This document shows positions 34,050 to 42,881 of a DNA stretch of 64,000 bases, piece after piece (position 1 is the stretch's first letter; each line of letters starts with the position of its first letter). Source of the DNA: Laceyella putida (GTDB lineage: Bacteria; Bacillota; Bacilli; Thermoactinomycetales; Thermoactinomycetaceae); the NCBI RefSeq assembly GCF_042665195.1, contig NZ_JBHTBW010000085.1, forward strand, positions 10,368 through 74,367, in the 5' to 3' direction. Both the position numbers and the translations under genes were made by a program. The notes under the pieces are model-generated. The model had not been told where the DNA came from, ran no database searches, and saw nothing but the letters and a program-made list of their open reading frames with translations.

Positions 34050-37000
34050 TTTCCTTGGCTCCTTTCGATTTTGGGACGTCTCTATATTTTATCAAAAATT
34101 GTTCAATCATTTCTAATGCCATTTTGGCAGACATCCCTTTTGTTTTGAATATGATACCCATACGTTGCCCTGTGGAGAAACGGATCTTGCCAGGGAAATC
34201 CTGCGAAATCATAAACAATTTTTGCCCATCGATCCGGTCATTTTGTTCCGGCTCCAACTTGAGCGTAATTTCCCCATCCTTCTGCTCCACCGCATCGATC
34301 CCATATTGAATGGCATATGCTTTGATTTGGGCCACCTTGAGCAACATCTGCACAGGCTCCGGCAAATCGCCGAACCGGTCTTCAATCTCTTCTTCGAGAT
34401 CATTGACTTCTTCCAAAGTGGTTACGCCGCGGATTTTTTTATACAATTCAATCTTCTGCTTCTCATCCTGGATATACTCGGATGGCAAGTATGCATCGAC
34501 ATTGAGATCAATGGTCGGTTCTTTGGGCTCCGCTTCTGTCGGCTTGCCTTGCAGTTCAGCCACAGCCTCTTTCAACATCTGGCTGTACAGCTCAAATCCG
34601 ACCGTCGCGATATGCCCATGCTGTTCGGCCCCCAACAGATTCCCCGCACCGCGAATCGACAAGTCCCGCATCGCAATCTTAAAGCCGGACCCGAGTTCGG
34701 TAAACTCTTTGATCGCTTGTAAGCGTTTTTCCGCGGTTTCAGACAGCACTTTATCCCGCTGGTACGTGAAGTAGGCATAGGCGATCCGATTGGAACGGCC
34801 CACACGCCCGCGCAACTGGTACAACTGGGACAAACCCATTTTATCGGCATCGTAGATGATCAAGGTGTTCACATTGGGTATATCCACACCCGTTTCAATG
34901 ATGGTGGTGCTTACCAGCACATCGTATTCACCATCCAGGAAGTCCAACATCACTCTCTCCAGTTCCGCTTCCTGCATCTGCCCATGGGCCACGGCCACCC
35001 GGGCTTCCGGCACCAACATCCGAATCTGCTCCGCCATCTGATCGATATTCTGCACCTGGTTGTAGAGGAAGTACACTTGCCCCCCGCGGGCCATTTCCCG
35101 TTCAATCGCTTCACGAACCAAGGCGCCCGAGTATTCCAGCACATAGGTTTGCACCGGGAAACGGTTCTCCGGCGGCGTCTCGATGACAGACAAGTCGCGC
35201 ACGCCCATCATGGCCATGTGCAGTGTCCGCGGAATCGGTGTGGCCGATAAAGTGAGGACATCGATGTTATGCTTCAGCGTTTTGATTTTTTCCTTATGCT
35301 TCACGCCAAAACGCTGTTCCTCGTCAATGATCAACAAGCCCAAATCTTTATAGGCCACTTCTTTGGACAACAGGCGATGCGTCCCGATCACGATGTCCAC
35401 CGTGCCATTTTTCAACCCTTCCAAGGTTTCTTTTTGTTCTTTGCGTGAGCGGAATCGGCTCAGCACGCGAATCTGTACTGGGAAGTCAGCAAAGCGTTCA
35501 CGGAATGTCTCATAATGCTGTTGCGCCAAAATGGTTGTCGGCACCAGCACCGCCACTTGCTTTCCTTCCATGGTCGCTTTGAAAGCGGCCCGGATCGCCA
35601 CTTCGGTTTTTCCGTATCCCACATCCCCGCACAGGAGACGGTCCATCGGTTGTTCGCTTTCCATATCCTTTTTGATTTCTTCAATCGAACGCAATTGGTC
35701 CGGGGTCTCTTCATAAGGGAACATCGCCTCAAATTCCTTTTGGTAAGGCGTATCTTTACTGAACGCGTAGCCTTTGGCCTGTTGGCGCTTGGCATAGAGT
35801 TCAATCAAATCTTGGGCGATGTCTTGGACCGAGGAACGGACCTTGTTTTTTACCTTGCTCCACTCACTACCACCCAAGCTGTATACTTTGGGCGCTTTCT
35901 CTTCACTTCCAATATATTTTTGAACCTGGTCAATCTGCTCTACGGGGACATACAGCTTATCATTGCCGGCATACTGGATATGCATATAATCCTTGTGCAT
36001 CCCAGCCACTTCGAGCGTTTCGATGCCGATGTAACGCCCAATCCCATGGCTGACATGAACCACATAGTCGCCCGGTTTCAATTCTTGGTAGTCTTTTATC
36101 TTTTCGGCATGATCCAACTTTGTGCTGCGACGGGTGCGGCGCTGCTTTTGTGTGAAGACCTCCCCTTCCGTCACCACGACGAGGCGGATGCCCCCCATCT
36201 CAAACCCGGCTTGCAATGCCCCGATCGTCACCGTCGGCTTGGCCGGCAGCAGTTGATGAAGCGCCGAATCGCGATACACTTCCATCCCATAATCGGCCAA
36301 TACCCGCTCTAACCGCTCCATCCGCTCTTCGCTGCTCGCCAGGAACAGAACGCGGTAGTTGGCTTTGACCCATCGATCCCACTCCGCTTTGAGCACATGC
36401 ATCTGCCCATGGAACTGTTGCATGCTGCGGCACATCATTTGAATGACATTTTGCGGTTGGATTCCAGGGATTTGTCGCATAAATAAGGAGAGATAGATGC
36501 GTTGGTGCACCACTTTCATGAGCATCTCATCCAGCTTGAACGAAATCTTCAACTGTGGCAAAAATTCCCCTTGGGACAGAAGGGCGGTCTGCCATTCTCC
36601 TTCTTCCCGTTCCATTTGCCGGGCATTTTCGGTAATCCGGGACGGTTCATCCATGACGACAACCGCGTCTTTCGGCATATAATGAAGCAGGCTCTCACAT
36701 TCCGGATAGATTTGCTCCACATATTTATAAACTCCCGTGAAGTAGCTCCCTGTTTTCAGCTGTTCAATGTCATAACCGATCGATTCGGACAGTTTTTGCT
36801 TTAAGTTGGTATCTTTTACTTGCTCCAATCGTTTGGACAGGAGCGCTTCCACTCGCTCCCCCGCCTGATAAAGCCGCTCGCGGGTGGCGAACAGTTCCCT
36901 TGCAGGGGGGATCGTCACTTGCGTCCACTTGTCGATGGAGCGTTGATCCGCCACCGAAAACGGCCGGATCGAATCCACTTCGTCGTCAAACCACTCAATG

Positions 37001-37578
37001 CGGAGCGGCTGTGAGAAGTTGACCGGATAGACATCCACAATCCCACCGCGCACACTGCATTCACCCGGCTTCTCAACCATATCCACGCGTTGATAGCCGA
37101 TTTTTATCAGCTGTTCCACGAAGGGGTCAATTTCTTGCACCGTCCCCACTTTCAACGATAGATGGTTTTGCGCGAATATGCGGTGCGGCGGGAAACATTT
37201 GCGCAAGCCGGCAAACGGCACGATGAGCACGCCAGTGAAACCTTGGGCCAAACGGGATAAGACATCTACTCTTTCACCCAAAGTTTCATGACCGGCCATC
37301 GCGATCTCGGTCGTGATCAGTTCGTTTGCCGGATAGAGAAGCACTTCTTCCTTGGGAATCAACTCTTGCAAATCTTCAGCCGCTTTTTGCGCCTGGTTCA
37401 GATTGTGCGTCACCAAGAGCACCGGCCGTTTCAACTCTTGATAGAGCGCAGCCACATAAATCATCCGAGCCGTCCCTGTTAATCCCGCCACTAACTGTTC
37501 TTTCAGCCCGCCTTGAATCCCAGTCACTGTCGACTGAAAATCATGATCTTGTCTAAATATATGGATCAACGGTATCAA
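34033..37578 (-). CDS. mfd: Transcription-repair coupling factor Mfd
   Basis: An 1181-residue helicase that frees RNA polymerase stalled at lesions and recruits UvrA. Domains in order: UvrB-like module (about 20-340), the RNA polymerase-interaction domain near 480-560 (LKPGDYVVHVSHGIGRYIGI), the SF2 translocase with Walker A CGDVGYGKTEVA and IIDEEQRFGVKHKEK, TRG motif, and a C-terminal domain. Start choice: an ATG at 37599 and others lie upstream, but AGAGGAGG fits a TTG at 37578, and this gives the same 14 residues before the conserved Phe as in Bacillus Mfd. Confidence 0.96.
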   Translation of the reverse strand: MIPLIHIFRQDHDFQSTVTGIQGGLKEQLVAGLTGTARMIYVAALYQELKRPVLLVTHNLNQAQKAAEDLQELIPKEEVLLYPANELITTEIAMAGHETLGERVDVLSRLAQGFTGVLIVPFAGLRKCFPPHRIFAQNHLSLKVGTVQEIDPFVEQLIKIGYQRVDMVEKPGECSVRGGIVDVYPVNFSQPLRIEWFDDEVDSIRPFSVADQRSIDKWTQVTIPPARELFATRERLYQAGERVEALLSKRLEQVKDTNLKQKLSESIGYDIEQLKTGSYFTGVYKYVEQIYPECESLLHYMPKDAVVVMDEPSRITENARQMEREEGEWQTALLSQGEFLPQLKISFKLDEMLMKVVHQRIYLSLFMRQIPGIQPQNVIQMMCRSMQQFHGQMHVLKAEWDRWVKANYRVLFLASSEERMERLERVLADYGMEVYRDSALHQLLPAKPTVTIGALQAGFEMGGIRLVVVTEGEVFTQKQRRTRRSTKLDHAEKIKDYQELKPGDYVVHVSHGIGRYIGIETLEVAGMHKDYMHIQYAGNDKLYVPVEQIDQVQKYIGSEEKAPKVYSLGGSEWSKVKNKVRSSVQDIAQDLIELYAKRQQAKGYAFSKDTPYQKEFEAMFPYEETPDQLRSIEEIKKDMESEQPMDRLLCGDVGYGKTEVAIRAAFKATMEGKQVAVLVPTTILAQQHYETFRERFADFPVQIRVLSRFRSRKEQKETLEGLKNGTVDIVIGTHRLLSKEVAYKDLGLLIIDEEQRFGVKHKEKIKTLKHNIDVLTLSATPIPRTLHMAMMGVRDLSVIETPPENRFPVQTYVLEYSGALVREAIEREMARGGQVYFLYNQVQNIDQMAEQIRMLVPEARVAVAHGQMQEAELERVMLDFLDGEYDVLVSTTIIETGVDIPNVNTLIIYDADKMGLSQLYQLRGRVGRSNRIAYAYFTYQRDKVLSETAEKRLQAIKEFTELGSGFKIAMRDLSIRGAGNLLGAEQHGHIATVGFELYSQMLKEAVAELQGKPTEAEPKEPTIDLNVDAYLPSEYIQDEKQKIELYKKIRGVTTLEEVNDLEEEIEDRFGDLPEPVQMLLKVAQIKAYAIQYGIDAVEQKDGEITLKLEPEQNDRIDGQKLFMISQDFPGKIRFSTGQRMGIIFKTKGMSAKMALEMIEQFLIKYRDVPKSKGAKENVATE

Positions 37579-37699
37579 CAAACGTTCCTCCTCTAACATA
37601 TTCAATACAAAAGAAGCCTCAGCTAGCAACAGCCAAGGCCGCCCTTTTTCTAATTTATCAGAAAAAATTATGGCACCCTAATAACAAGCGTGTAGGACA

Positions 37700-37930
37700 T
37701 CAGTGGTAAAGAGAAGGATACAGCACCCGCTCCGGGTCTGCTTCCAACACTTGTTGGCAAGATTCGCAGGTGATTTTAACCACTTGGTTTCCATCCATGT
37801 CATTGGTTATTATATCTTTCCGTTCTTCCGGGGTCAACTGATCAAACCCTAATTGCGATTCCGTCACTTGCCCATCCGTGATATGACCCAGCGGAAGACC
37901 ACAATGACGACACACATAATAAATGGCCAT
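37700..37930 (-). CDS. fin: Anti-sigma-F factor Fin
   Basis: A 76-residue protein that inhibits sigma-F and helps switch to sigma-G in the forespore. Evidence: YYVCRHCGLPLG (CxxC), the segment QLGFDQLTPEERKDII, and VKITCESCQQVL (second CxxC). The ATG at 37930 follows AGGAGG by seven bases; 45 in-frame codons upstream are not translated in my reading. A sigma-G/F type promoter is upstream. Confidence 0.95.
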   Translation of the reverse strand: MAIYYVCRHCGLPLGHITDGQVTESQLGFDQLTPEERKDIITNDMDGNQVVKITCESCQQVLEADPERVLYPSLYH

Positions 37931-37963
37931 GGCAATGCCTCCTAAACAACAATCCTTTGCTCT

Positions 37964-37992
37964 TAGTATTGCCTCTGGGTAGAGAGTTATAC
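37964..37992 (-). promoter_or_regulatory. Putative forespore promoter of fin
   Basis: On the minus strand GTATA (37988-37992) and AATACTA (37964-37970), 17 bases apart, resemble sigma-G promoters and share the AATACTA -10 of spoVT. Confidence 0.6.
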
Positions 37993-38061
37993 CTTGGCAT
38001 ACCATGGCCGCACCATCTTCTGGTTTAAAGAACGGATAAAAGTTAAATTTCACATGAAAGT

Positions 38062-38634
38062 TCATGAGGGCGACTTGCTGTTATATCGATTCATCGCTTC
38101 TAAAAACGTCGAATCCACCCAGCAATTGATTGCCTTCACTGTCCGGTCCACCGCATCCACCATCGCTTCCAGCTCGGCTTTATGAAAGGGAGAGAGCACA
38201 TAGTCCGGAACAGGCATTCTTCCTTGTGGGCGTCCGATCCCGATTTTGATCCGCTTGAATTGATCTGTGCCCAAATGTTGAATCAACGATTTCATTCCAT
38301 TATGTCCGCCTGAGCTGCCTTTGAGGCGCAAGCGAATCTGACCTGGAGGCAGGTCGAGATCATCAAAGATCACCACCAACTCATCGAGATCAGCTTTTAG
38401 CCAATCCATGGCAGGGCGAACGGCTTCCCCGGATAAATTCATGTACGTGAGCGGCTTCATCAGGATGACCTTCTCACCCCGAACCACGCCTTCACCCACT
38501 TCCGCTTTCCATTTATCCTTATTAACCGGAATACCCCATTCTTCACTCAGTCGGTCAATCACCCAAAAACCGATATTATGACGTGTCTGAGCATATTTGA
38601 TGCCAGGATTACCCAGCCCGACGATCAGTTTCAT
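38062..38634 (-). CDS. pth: Peptidyl-tRNA hydrolase
   Basis: A 190-residue enzyme that releases tRNA from peptidyl-tRNAs that fell off the ribosome. It begins KLIVGLGNPGIKYAQTRHNIGF with the catalytic His, has PLTYMNLSGEAV and VVIFDDLDLPPGQIRLR, and GSSGGHNGMKSL. It lies 116 bases after ctc, across a terminator. In B. subtilis it is spoVC, a gene also needed for sporulation. Confidence 0.96.
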   Translation of the reverse strand: MKLIVGLGNPGIKYAQTRHNIGFWVIDRLSEEWGIPVNKDKWKAEVGEGVVRGEKVILMKPLTYMNLSGEAVRPAMDWLKADLDELVVIFDDLDLPPGQIRLRLKGSSGGHNGMKSLIQHLGTDQFKRIKIGIGRPQGRMPVPDYVLSPFHKAELEAMVDAVDRTVKAINCWVDSTFLEAMNRYNSKSPS

Positions 38635-38704
38635 CTTCTTTCCCTCCGTTTATCCACCTGTCGGCCCTTTCCACCGTATCGGCCGTCTTCCAACTTCCGT
38701 TAAA

Positions 38705-38733
38705 AAAGGCGCAACAACAAAGGTTGCGCCTTT
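38705..38733 (-). terminator. Terminator after ctc
   Basis: A perfect 11-bp stem (AAAGGCGCAAC) with a seven-base loop is followed by TTTTTT on the minus strand. Confidence 0.88.
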
Positions 38734-38750
38734 CATTCCGAGCAAACAAC

Positions 38751-39353
38751 TTATTCGTTTTCTTGCTCGCCTTCCGGTTCAAGTGTTTTCTCGGTCTCTT
38801 CTCCCTTGGCAGGAGGAACGATCGAAGCCACCGACGTGTCTTTATCGGATAACAACTCCACCCCATCCGGCAAAGTTAAGGCGGCCAGGGTAATGGAGTC
38901 GCCTATATCTAGCTGACTGATCTTCAATGTCGCTTCAGATGGCAACAGATTGGGCAATGCCCGCACTTCAATGGAGCGAATGGGTTGTTCCAACACGCCC
39001 CCATTTTTCACTCCGACCGCTTCACCGGTCAAAACAAGCGGAATCTCCGTCGTGATCGGTTGGTTCATCTCAACACGCTGAAAATCGACGTGAAGGTATC
39101 GCGCCTTGATCGGGTCTGCCTGGATTTCACGAACCATTACTTGGTGACTCTCGTTGCCTAAGTTGACTTGTAATAGTCCCTTGGTTTCCGCCACTTTCCG
39201 AAGTTCCCCTTCATCCACACTGATCCGCTGCGGTTCCATTCCGCGTCCGTAAAGCACGCCAGGAATCTGACCGCTTTTCCGCAATGCATTTAAGGACCCT
39301 CGTGTGTTGGTTTCACGTTTTTTCGCAGTAATGGACCATGCCATCTTATCCAT
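38751..39353 (-). CDS. ctc: General stress / ribosomal protein L25 (Ctc)
   Basis: A 200-residue bL25-type protein that binds 5S rRNA, with the TL5 extension: TRGSLNALRKSGQIPGVLYGRG (5S binding), VMVREIQADPIKARYLHVDFQRV, LTGEAVGVKNGGVLEQP, and an acidic tail. The ATG at 39353 has AAGGGG four to five bases upstream; the ATG three codons later is a weaker choice. A strong hairpin stands just before the ribosome site. Ctc is general-stress induced in Bacillus; such control is not visible here. Confidence 0.93.
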   Translation of the reverse strand: MDKMAWSITAKKRETNTRGSLNALRKSGQIPGVLYGRGMEPQRISVDEGELRKVAETKGLLQVNLGNESHQVMVREIQADPIKARYLHVDFQRVEMNQPITTEIPLVLTGEAVGVKNGGVLEQPIRSIEVRALPNLLPSEATLKISQLDIGDSITLAALTLPDGVELLSDKDTSVASIVPPAKGEETEKTLEPEGEQENE

Positions 39354-39364
39354 CCAACCCCTTT

Positions 39365-39391
39365 CTATGAAAGGAATATTTCCCTTCATAG
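39365..39391 (-). other. Strong hairpin in the ctc leader
   Basis: The minus-strand RNA can form a 12-bp stem (CTATGAAGGGAA with one G-U) around a three-base loop, ending one base from the AAGGGG ribosome site of ctc. No T tract follows, so it is not a terminator. It could control translation or RNA stability. Confidence 0.55.
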
Positions 39392-39537
39392 AAGGTTTTA
39401 AACATGGACGGAACAAACCCTCTTCAAAGAAAGCGATTTCTTCGATCCGCTGCGTCTTTTCCAATCACCATCCGACGGCGAATAAAGCCCTTTGCCCGGG
39501 ATATGGCGGTCTTCCCGCACCCGTTTGGGAATAAATT

Positions 39538-40485
39538 TTAATCAAATAGGGTGCTGACCGATTGCTCGTTGTGGACGCGCAAGATCGCTTCCCCAATCAG
39601 ATTAGCCACGGACAACACTTTGATTTTGTCCAGTTGTTTGCTTTCCGGCAGCGGAATCGTATCCGTGACCACCATTTCGGTAATGTTGGATTCACGGATC
39701 CGCTCAATGGCAGGACCGGAAAACACAGGATGCGTACAGCAGGTATAGACCGCTTTAGCACCGTAATCCAATAAGGCATTGGCTGCCAGCGTAATCGTTC
39801 CCGCCGTGTCAATGATATCATCGATGATGATGGCGGTTTTTCCCTTCACGTCCCCTACGATATTCATCACTTCCGCCACGTTTGGCTCCGGACGGCGCTT
39901 ATCGATAATGGCAATCGGCGCTTCCAAACGCTCTGCTAATCGACGTGCGCGAATCACGCCGCCATGGTCTGGGGAAACCACAACCACATCGGACAAACCT
40001 TTATTTCTGAAGTAATCACCGAGAATGGGAACCCCCACCAGATGATCAACGGGGATGTTGAAAAATCCTTGGATTTGGGTTGCGTGCAAATCCATCGTAA
40101 TCACCCGATCAGCGCCAGCCGTTTCAATCAGGTTGGCCACCAATTTGGCGGTGATTGGATCCCGGGCACGCGCTTTGCGATCTTGGCGCGCATAACCGTA
40201 ATATGGAACCACGACATTGATCGTGCCAGCAGACGCGCGACGCAATGCATCCACCATGACCAGCAGCTCCATCAGGTGCTGGTTAACGGGGTCACTGGTC
40301 GATTGGATCACATAGACGTCGGAACCACGCACACTGTCATCCAACTTCACATGGATTTCCCCATCGCTGAATTTGCCAACATGGGCATTTCCCATGGGGA
40401 TTCCAATATGATCACATATCGCCTTCGCCAAGGCTGGATTGGAATTGCAACTAAACACTTGTAAGCGAGATTTTCCCTCTGGCAT
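39538..40485 (-). CDS. prs: Ribose-phosphate pyrophosphokinase
   Basis: A 315-residue enzyme that makes PRPP for nucleotide, His and Trp synthesis. Evidence: NPALAKAICDHIGI, VVPYYGYARQDRKARARDPI (ATP loop), VVSPDHGGVIRARRLA, and IDDIIDTAGTI (PRPP motif DDxxDTAGT). The ATG at 40485 is chosen as it aligns with the family; an ATG six codons upstream sits at the GGAGG site itself. It lies 18 bases after glmU. Confidence 0.95.
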   Translation of the reverse strand: MPEGKSRLQVFSCNSNPALAKAICDHIGIPMGNAHVGKFSDGEIHVKLDDSVRGSDVYVIQSTSDPVNQHLMELLVMVDALRRASAGTINVVVPYYGYARQDRKARARDPITAKLVANLIETAGADRVITMDLHATQIQGFFNIPVDHLVGVPILGDYFRNKGLSDVVVVSPDHGGVIRARRLAERLEAPIAIIDKRRPEPNVAEVMNIVGDVKGKTAIIIDDIIDTAGTITLAANALLDYGAKAVYTCCTHPVFSGPAIERIRESNITEMVVTDTIPLPESKQLDKIKVLSVANLIGEAILRVHNEQSVSTLFD

Positions 40486-40503
40486 AAACAACCGTTCCTC
40501 CAT

Positions 40504-41889
40504 CTATTCGTTCTTAGAAAGCTTGCTTTTCAATTGCGATACATAATTTTCCTTGTTGGTTTGACGTTCTCGCGCAATCGCTAATGCGTCTTCTGGCACA
40601 TCTTTGGTAACCGTTGAACCCGCTGCCACATAAGCGCCTTTTTCAACGCGAACGGGAGCGACCAAGTTGACATTGCAACCGATAAACGCCCCATCTTCAA
40701 TCACCGTTTTATGTTTATTCACACCATCGTAGTTGACCGTGACCGCACCGCAACCCACGTTCACACCTTTCCCCACTTCCGCATCTCCCACATAAGCGAG
40801 ATGGGAAACTTTGGAACCGCGACCAAGCTTTGCCTTTTTCAAATCCACAAAACAACCGACTTTGGTTTGTTCCCCCAACTCGGTGCCCGGACGGACATAG
40901 ACATACGGCCCCACTGCCGCTTCGCTGGCAATGCGGCTGGCGTCGATCACGGCATAACGAACGCGGACTTCATCTTCCACGATCACATCGGTCAGATCGG
41001 CGTTGGGTCCAATGTGACACCCTTCTCCAATCACCGTTTGCCCGCGCAGGAATGTGCCCGGCTCAATCACCGTATCCGCGCCAATGACAACATCCGCTTC
41101 GATGTAGGTGTTTTCCGGATCGACAATGGTCACACCATTTTTCATATGTTCGCGGTTAATGCGCGCTTGCATAAACTTCGCCGCCTGCGCCAACTGGATG
41201 CGATCGTTAACACCCATTGCTTCGTCGGCGTCCCCGATCACTTGCGCGCTAATCTTATGACCTTGTTCACGCAAAATGGATATCACATCAGGGAGGTAGT
41301 ATTCACCTTGTGCATTATTATTATTAACTAAAGAGAGAGTGGAAAATAACTTTTGATTATCGAAACAATAAGTGCCGGTGTTGATCTCTTTGATTAACCG
41401 CTCTGCTTCCGTTGCGTCTTTGTGTTCCACAATCCGGTCAACCTGGCCATCTGCCCGGCGCACGACGCGACCGTAACCCGTTGGGTCTTCCATCGTCGCC
41501 GTAAGCACGCTTGCGGCCGCCCCAGAAGTGTGATGTGTTTCAAGGAGTTGTTTTAAGGTATTGGCGGTAAAAAGTGGATGATCCCCGTTGAGAACAAGCG
41601 TAATGCCCTCTTCTTGCTTCAGTAATGGCTCCGTTTGCATCACGGCATGGGCTGTGCCCAGTTGTTCTTCCTGCTCCACAAACTGCACTTGCTCTCCTAA
41701 ATGTTCTTGCAAACTTTCTCCTAGATGTCCTACAACCATAATGGTTTTCTTTGCATCCAACTGGGACAACTGCGCCAATATGTGATCAATCATCGGTTTG
41801 CCACAGATGGAATGAAGAACCTTATGTTTCTTGGATTTCATACGAGTTCCCTTGCCCGCAGCTAAAATCACGGCATAAATATGTTGCAT
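40504..41889 (-). CDS. glmU: Bifunctional UDP-GlcNAc pyrophosphorylase / GlcN-1-P acetyltransferase
   Basis: A 461-residue enzyme that acetylates glucosamine-1-phosphate and joins UTP, giving UDP-GlcNAc for wall synthesis. The uridylyltransferase part has LAAGKGTRMKSKKHKVLH and LNGDHPLFT; the acetyltransferase is a left-handed beta helix (from about 255) with hexapeptide repeats and KVGCFVDLKKAKLG. Both parts are complete. The ribosome site is weak (GGGGGCGC). It sits between spoVG and prs as in Bacillus. Confidence 0.97.
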   Translation of the reverse strand: MQHIYAVILAAGKGTRMKSKKHKVLHSICGKPMIDHILAQLSQLDAKKTIMVVGHLGESLQEHLGEQVQFVEQEEQLGTAHAVMQTEPLLKQEEGITLVLNGDHPLFTANTLKQLLETHHTSGAAASVLTATMEDPTGYGRVVRRADGQVDRIVEHKDATEAERLIKEINTGTYCFDNQKLFSTLSLVNNNNAQGEYYLPDVISILREQGHKISAQVIGDADEAMGVNDRIQLAQAAKFMQARINREHMKNGVTIVDPENTYIEADVVIGADTVIEPGTFLRGQTVIGEGCHIGPNADLTDVIVEDEVRVRYAVIDASRIASEAAVGPYVYVRPGTELGEQTKVGCFVDLKKAKLGRGSKVSHLAYVGDAEVGKGVNVGCGAVTVNYDGVNKHKTVIEDGAFIGCNVNLVAPVRVEKGAYVAAGSTVTKDVPEDALAIARERQTNKENYVSQLKSKLSKNE

Positions 41890-42033
41890 GACAAAAAGCG
41901 CCCCCGTTTCTCAAAACTTCCTCCCTGAATATATCCCAAATAGATGGCTATTGCAACCAACTCAATTCTGAACATCTGTAAAATAAAAAAAGAACTATTT
42001 AAGCACAATGAGGAATGAGGTCCATTTAACCAA

Positions 42034-42067
42034 AAAGCACTCAATCCCCAGAGAGGATGAGTGCTTT
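42034..42067 (-). terminator. Terminator after spoVG
   Basis: A 10-bp stem (AAAGCACTCA with TGAGTGCTTT) is followed by TTTTTGG on the minus strand, between spoVG and glmU. Confidence 0.85.
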
Positions 42068-42084
42068 CCTTTACTCGTTTATTC

Positions 42085-42390
42085 TTACGCATCCATGTGA
42101 GCATGATTTTCCACTTGCTCATGTTCCGCTTCCATTTCTCCAGCGCGATGATATTCAGCTAACACCGCCGCTTCGATTTTTTCGCGGCTGAGCGGAGAGA
42201 TCGGATGAGCGATATCACGGAACTCCCCATCTGGCGTGCGCTTGGATGGCATGGCGACAAACATGCCGTTGTTGCCATCAATCACACGAATATCATGAAC
42301 CACAAATTCGCTATCAATCGTAATCGAGGCGATTGCACGCATACGACCTTCGCGATTCACCCTACGCAAACGAACATCAGTAATTTCCAC
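42085..42390 (-). CDS. spoVG: Septation regulator SpoVG
   Basis: A 101-residue DNA/RNA-binding regulator that affects septation and sporulation. It begins MEITDVRLRRVNREGRMRAIA, has ASITIDSEFVVHDIRVIDGN and FVAMPSKRTPDGEFRDIAHPI. The C-terminal 20 residues are His- and Glu-rich. A sigma-H promoter lies upstream. Expression early in sporulation is expected from this. Confidence 0.97.
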   Translation of the reverse strand: MEITDVRLRRVNREGRMRAIASITIDSEFVVHDIRVIDGNNGMFVAMPSKRTPDGEFRDIAHPISPLSREKIEAAVLAEYHRAGEMEAEHEQVENHAHMDA

Positions 42391-42431
42391 CAGGTTCCAC
42401 CACCTATTTCCAATGATGACTCAAATTACCT

Positions 42432-42456
42432 ATTCTAGATGGAGAAACCAATTCCT
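42432..42456 (-). promoter_or_regulatory. Sigma-H promoter of spoVG
   Basis: AGGAATT (42450-42456) and GAAT (42432-42435) lie 14 bases apart on the minus strand, exactly the sigma-H arrangement used by B. subtilis spoVG. Confidence 0.75.
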
Positions 42457-42489
42457 CCTGTAAATGGGTGGATGATGGAAATTTTTTAC

Positions 42490-42867
42490 TCATCTTTTGC
42501 GCGCGATGACTTCCATTTCAATCAATACATCTTTAGGCAAACGCGCCACTTCCACACAGGAGCGGGCCGGTTTGTGCTCACTGAAGTACTCGGCGTAAAT
42601 CCCATTGATTGTTTGGAATTGATCCATATCTTTGATGAACAGCGTCGTTTTGATCACATGATTCAAATCGCTTCCCGCCGCGGCCAATACTGCTTGAATG
42701 TTTTTAAGCACTTGGTGCGTCTGTTCCTCGATTCCGCCATCCACCAGTTCCCCGGCGGGCGTTAATGGGATCTGGCCTGAGGTGAAGATCAAGTCGCCCA
42801 TTTCCATCGCTTGCACGTAAGGCCCAATCGCTTGAGGCGCTTTGTTTGTTTCCACTTTCACTAGCAT
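42490..42867 (-). CDS. ridA: RidA family enamine/imine deaminase (YabJ)
   Basis: A 125-residue RidA protein: APQAIGPYVQAMEMGDLIFTSGQIPL, VFKNIQAVLAAAGS-type signature and CVEVARLPKDVLIEMEVIA with the Arg/Glu active site. It removes reactive enamines made by PLP enzymes and, in Bacillus, is co-transcribed with purR. It lies 14 bases after purR. Confidence 0.96.
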   Translation of the reverse strand: MLVKVETNKAPQAIGPYVQAMEMGDLIFTSGQIPLTPAGELVDGGIEEQTHQVLKNIQAVLAAAGSDLNHVIKTTLFIKDMDQFQTINGIYAEYFSEHKPARSCVEVARLPKDVLIEMEVIARKR

Positions 42868-42881
42868 CTGTCGCTCTCCCC

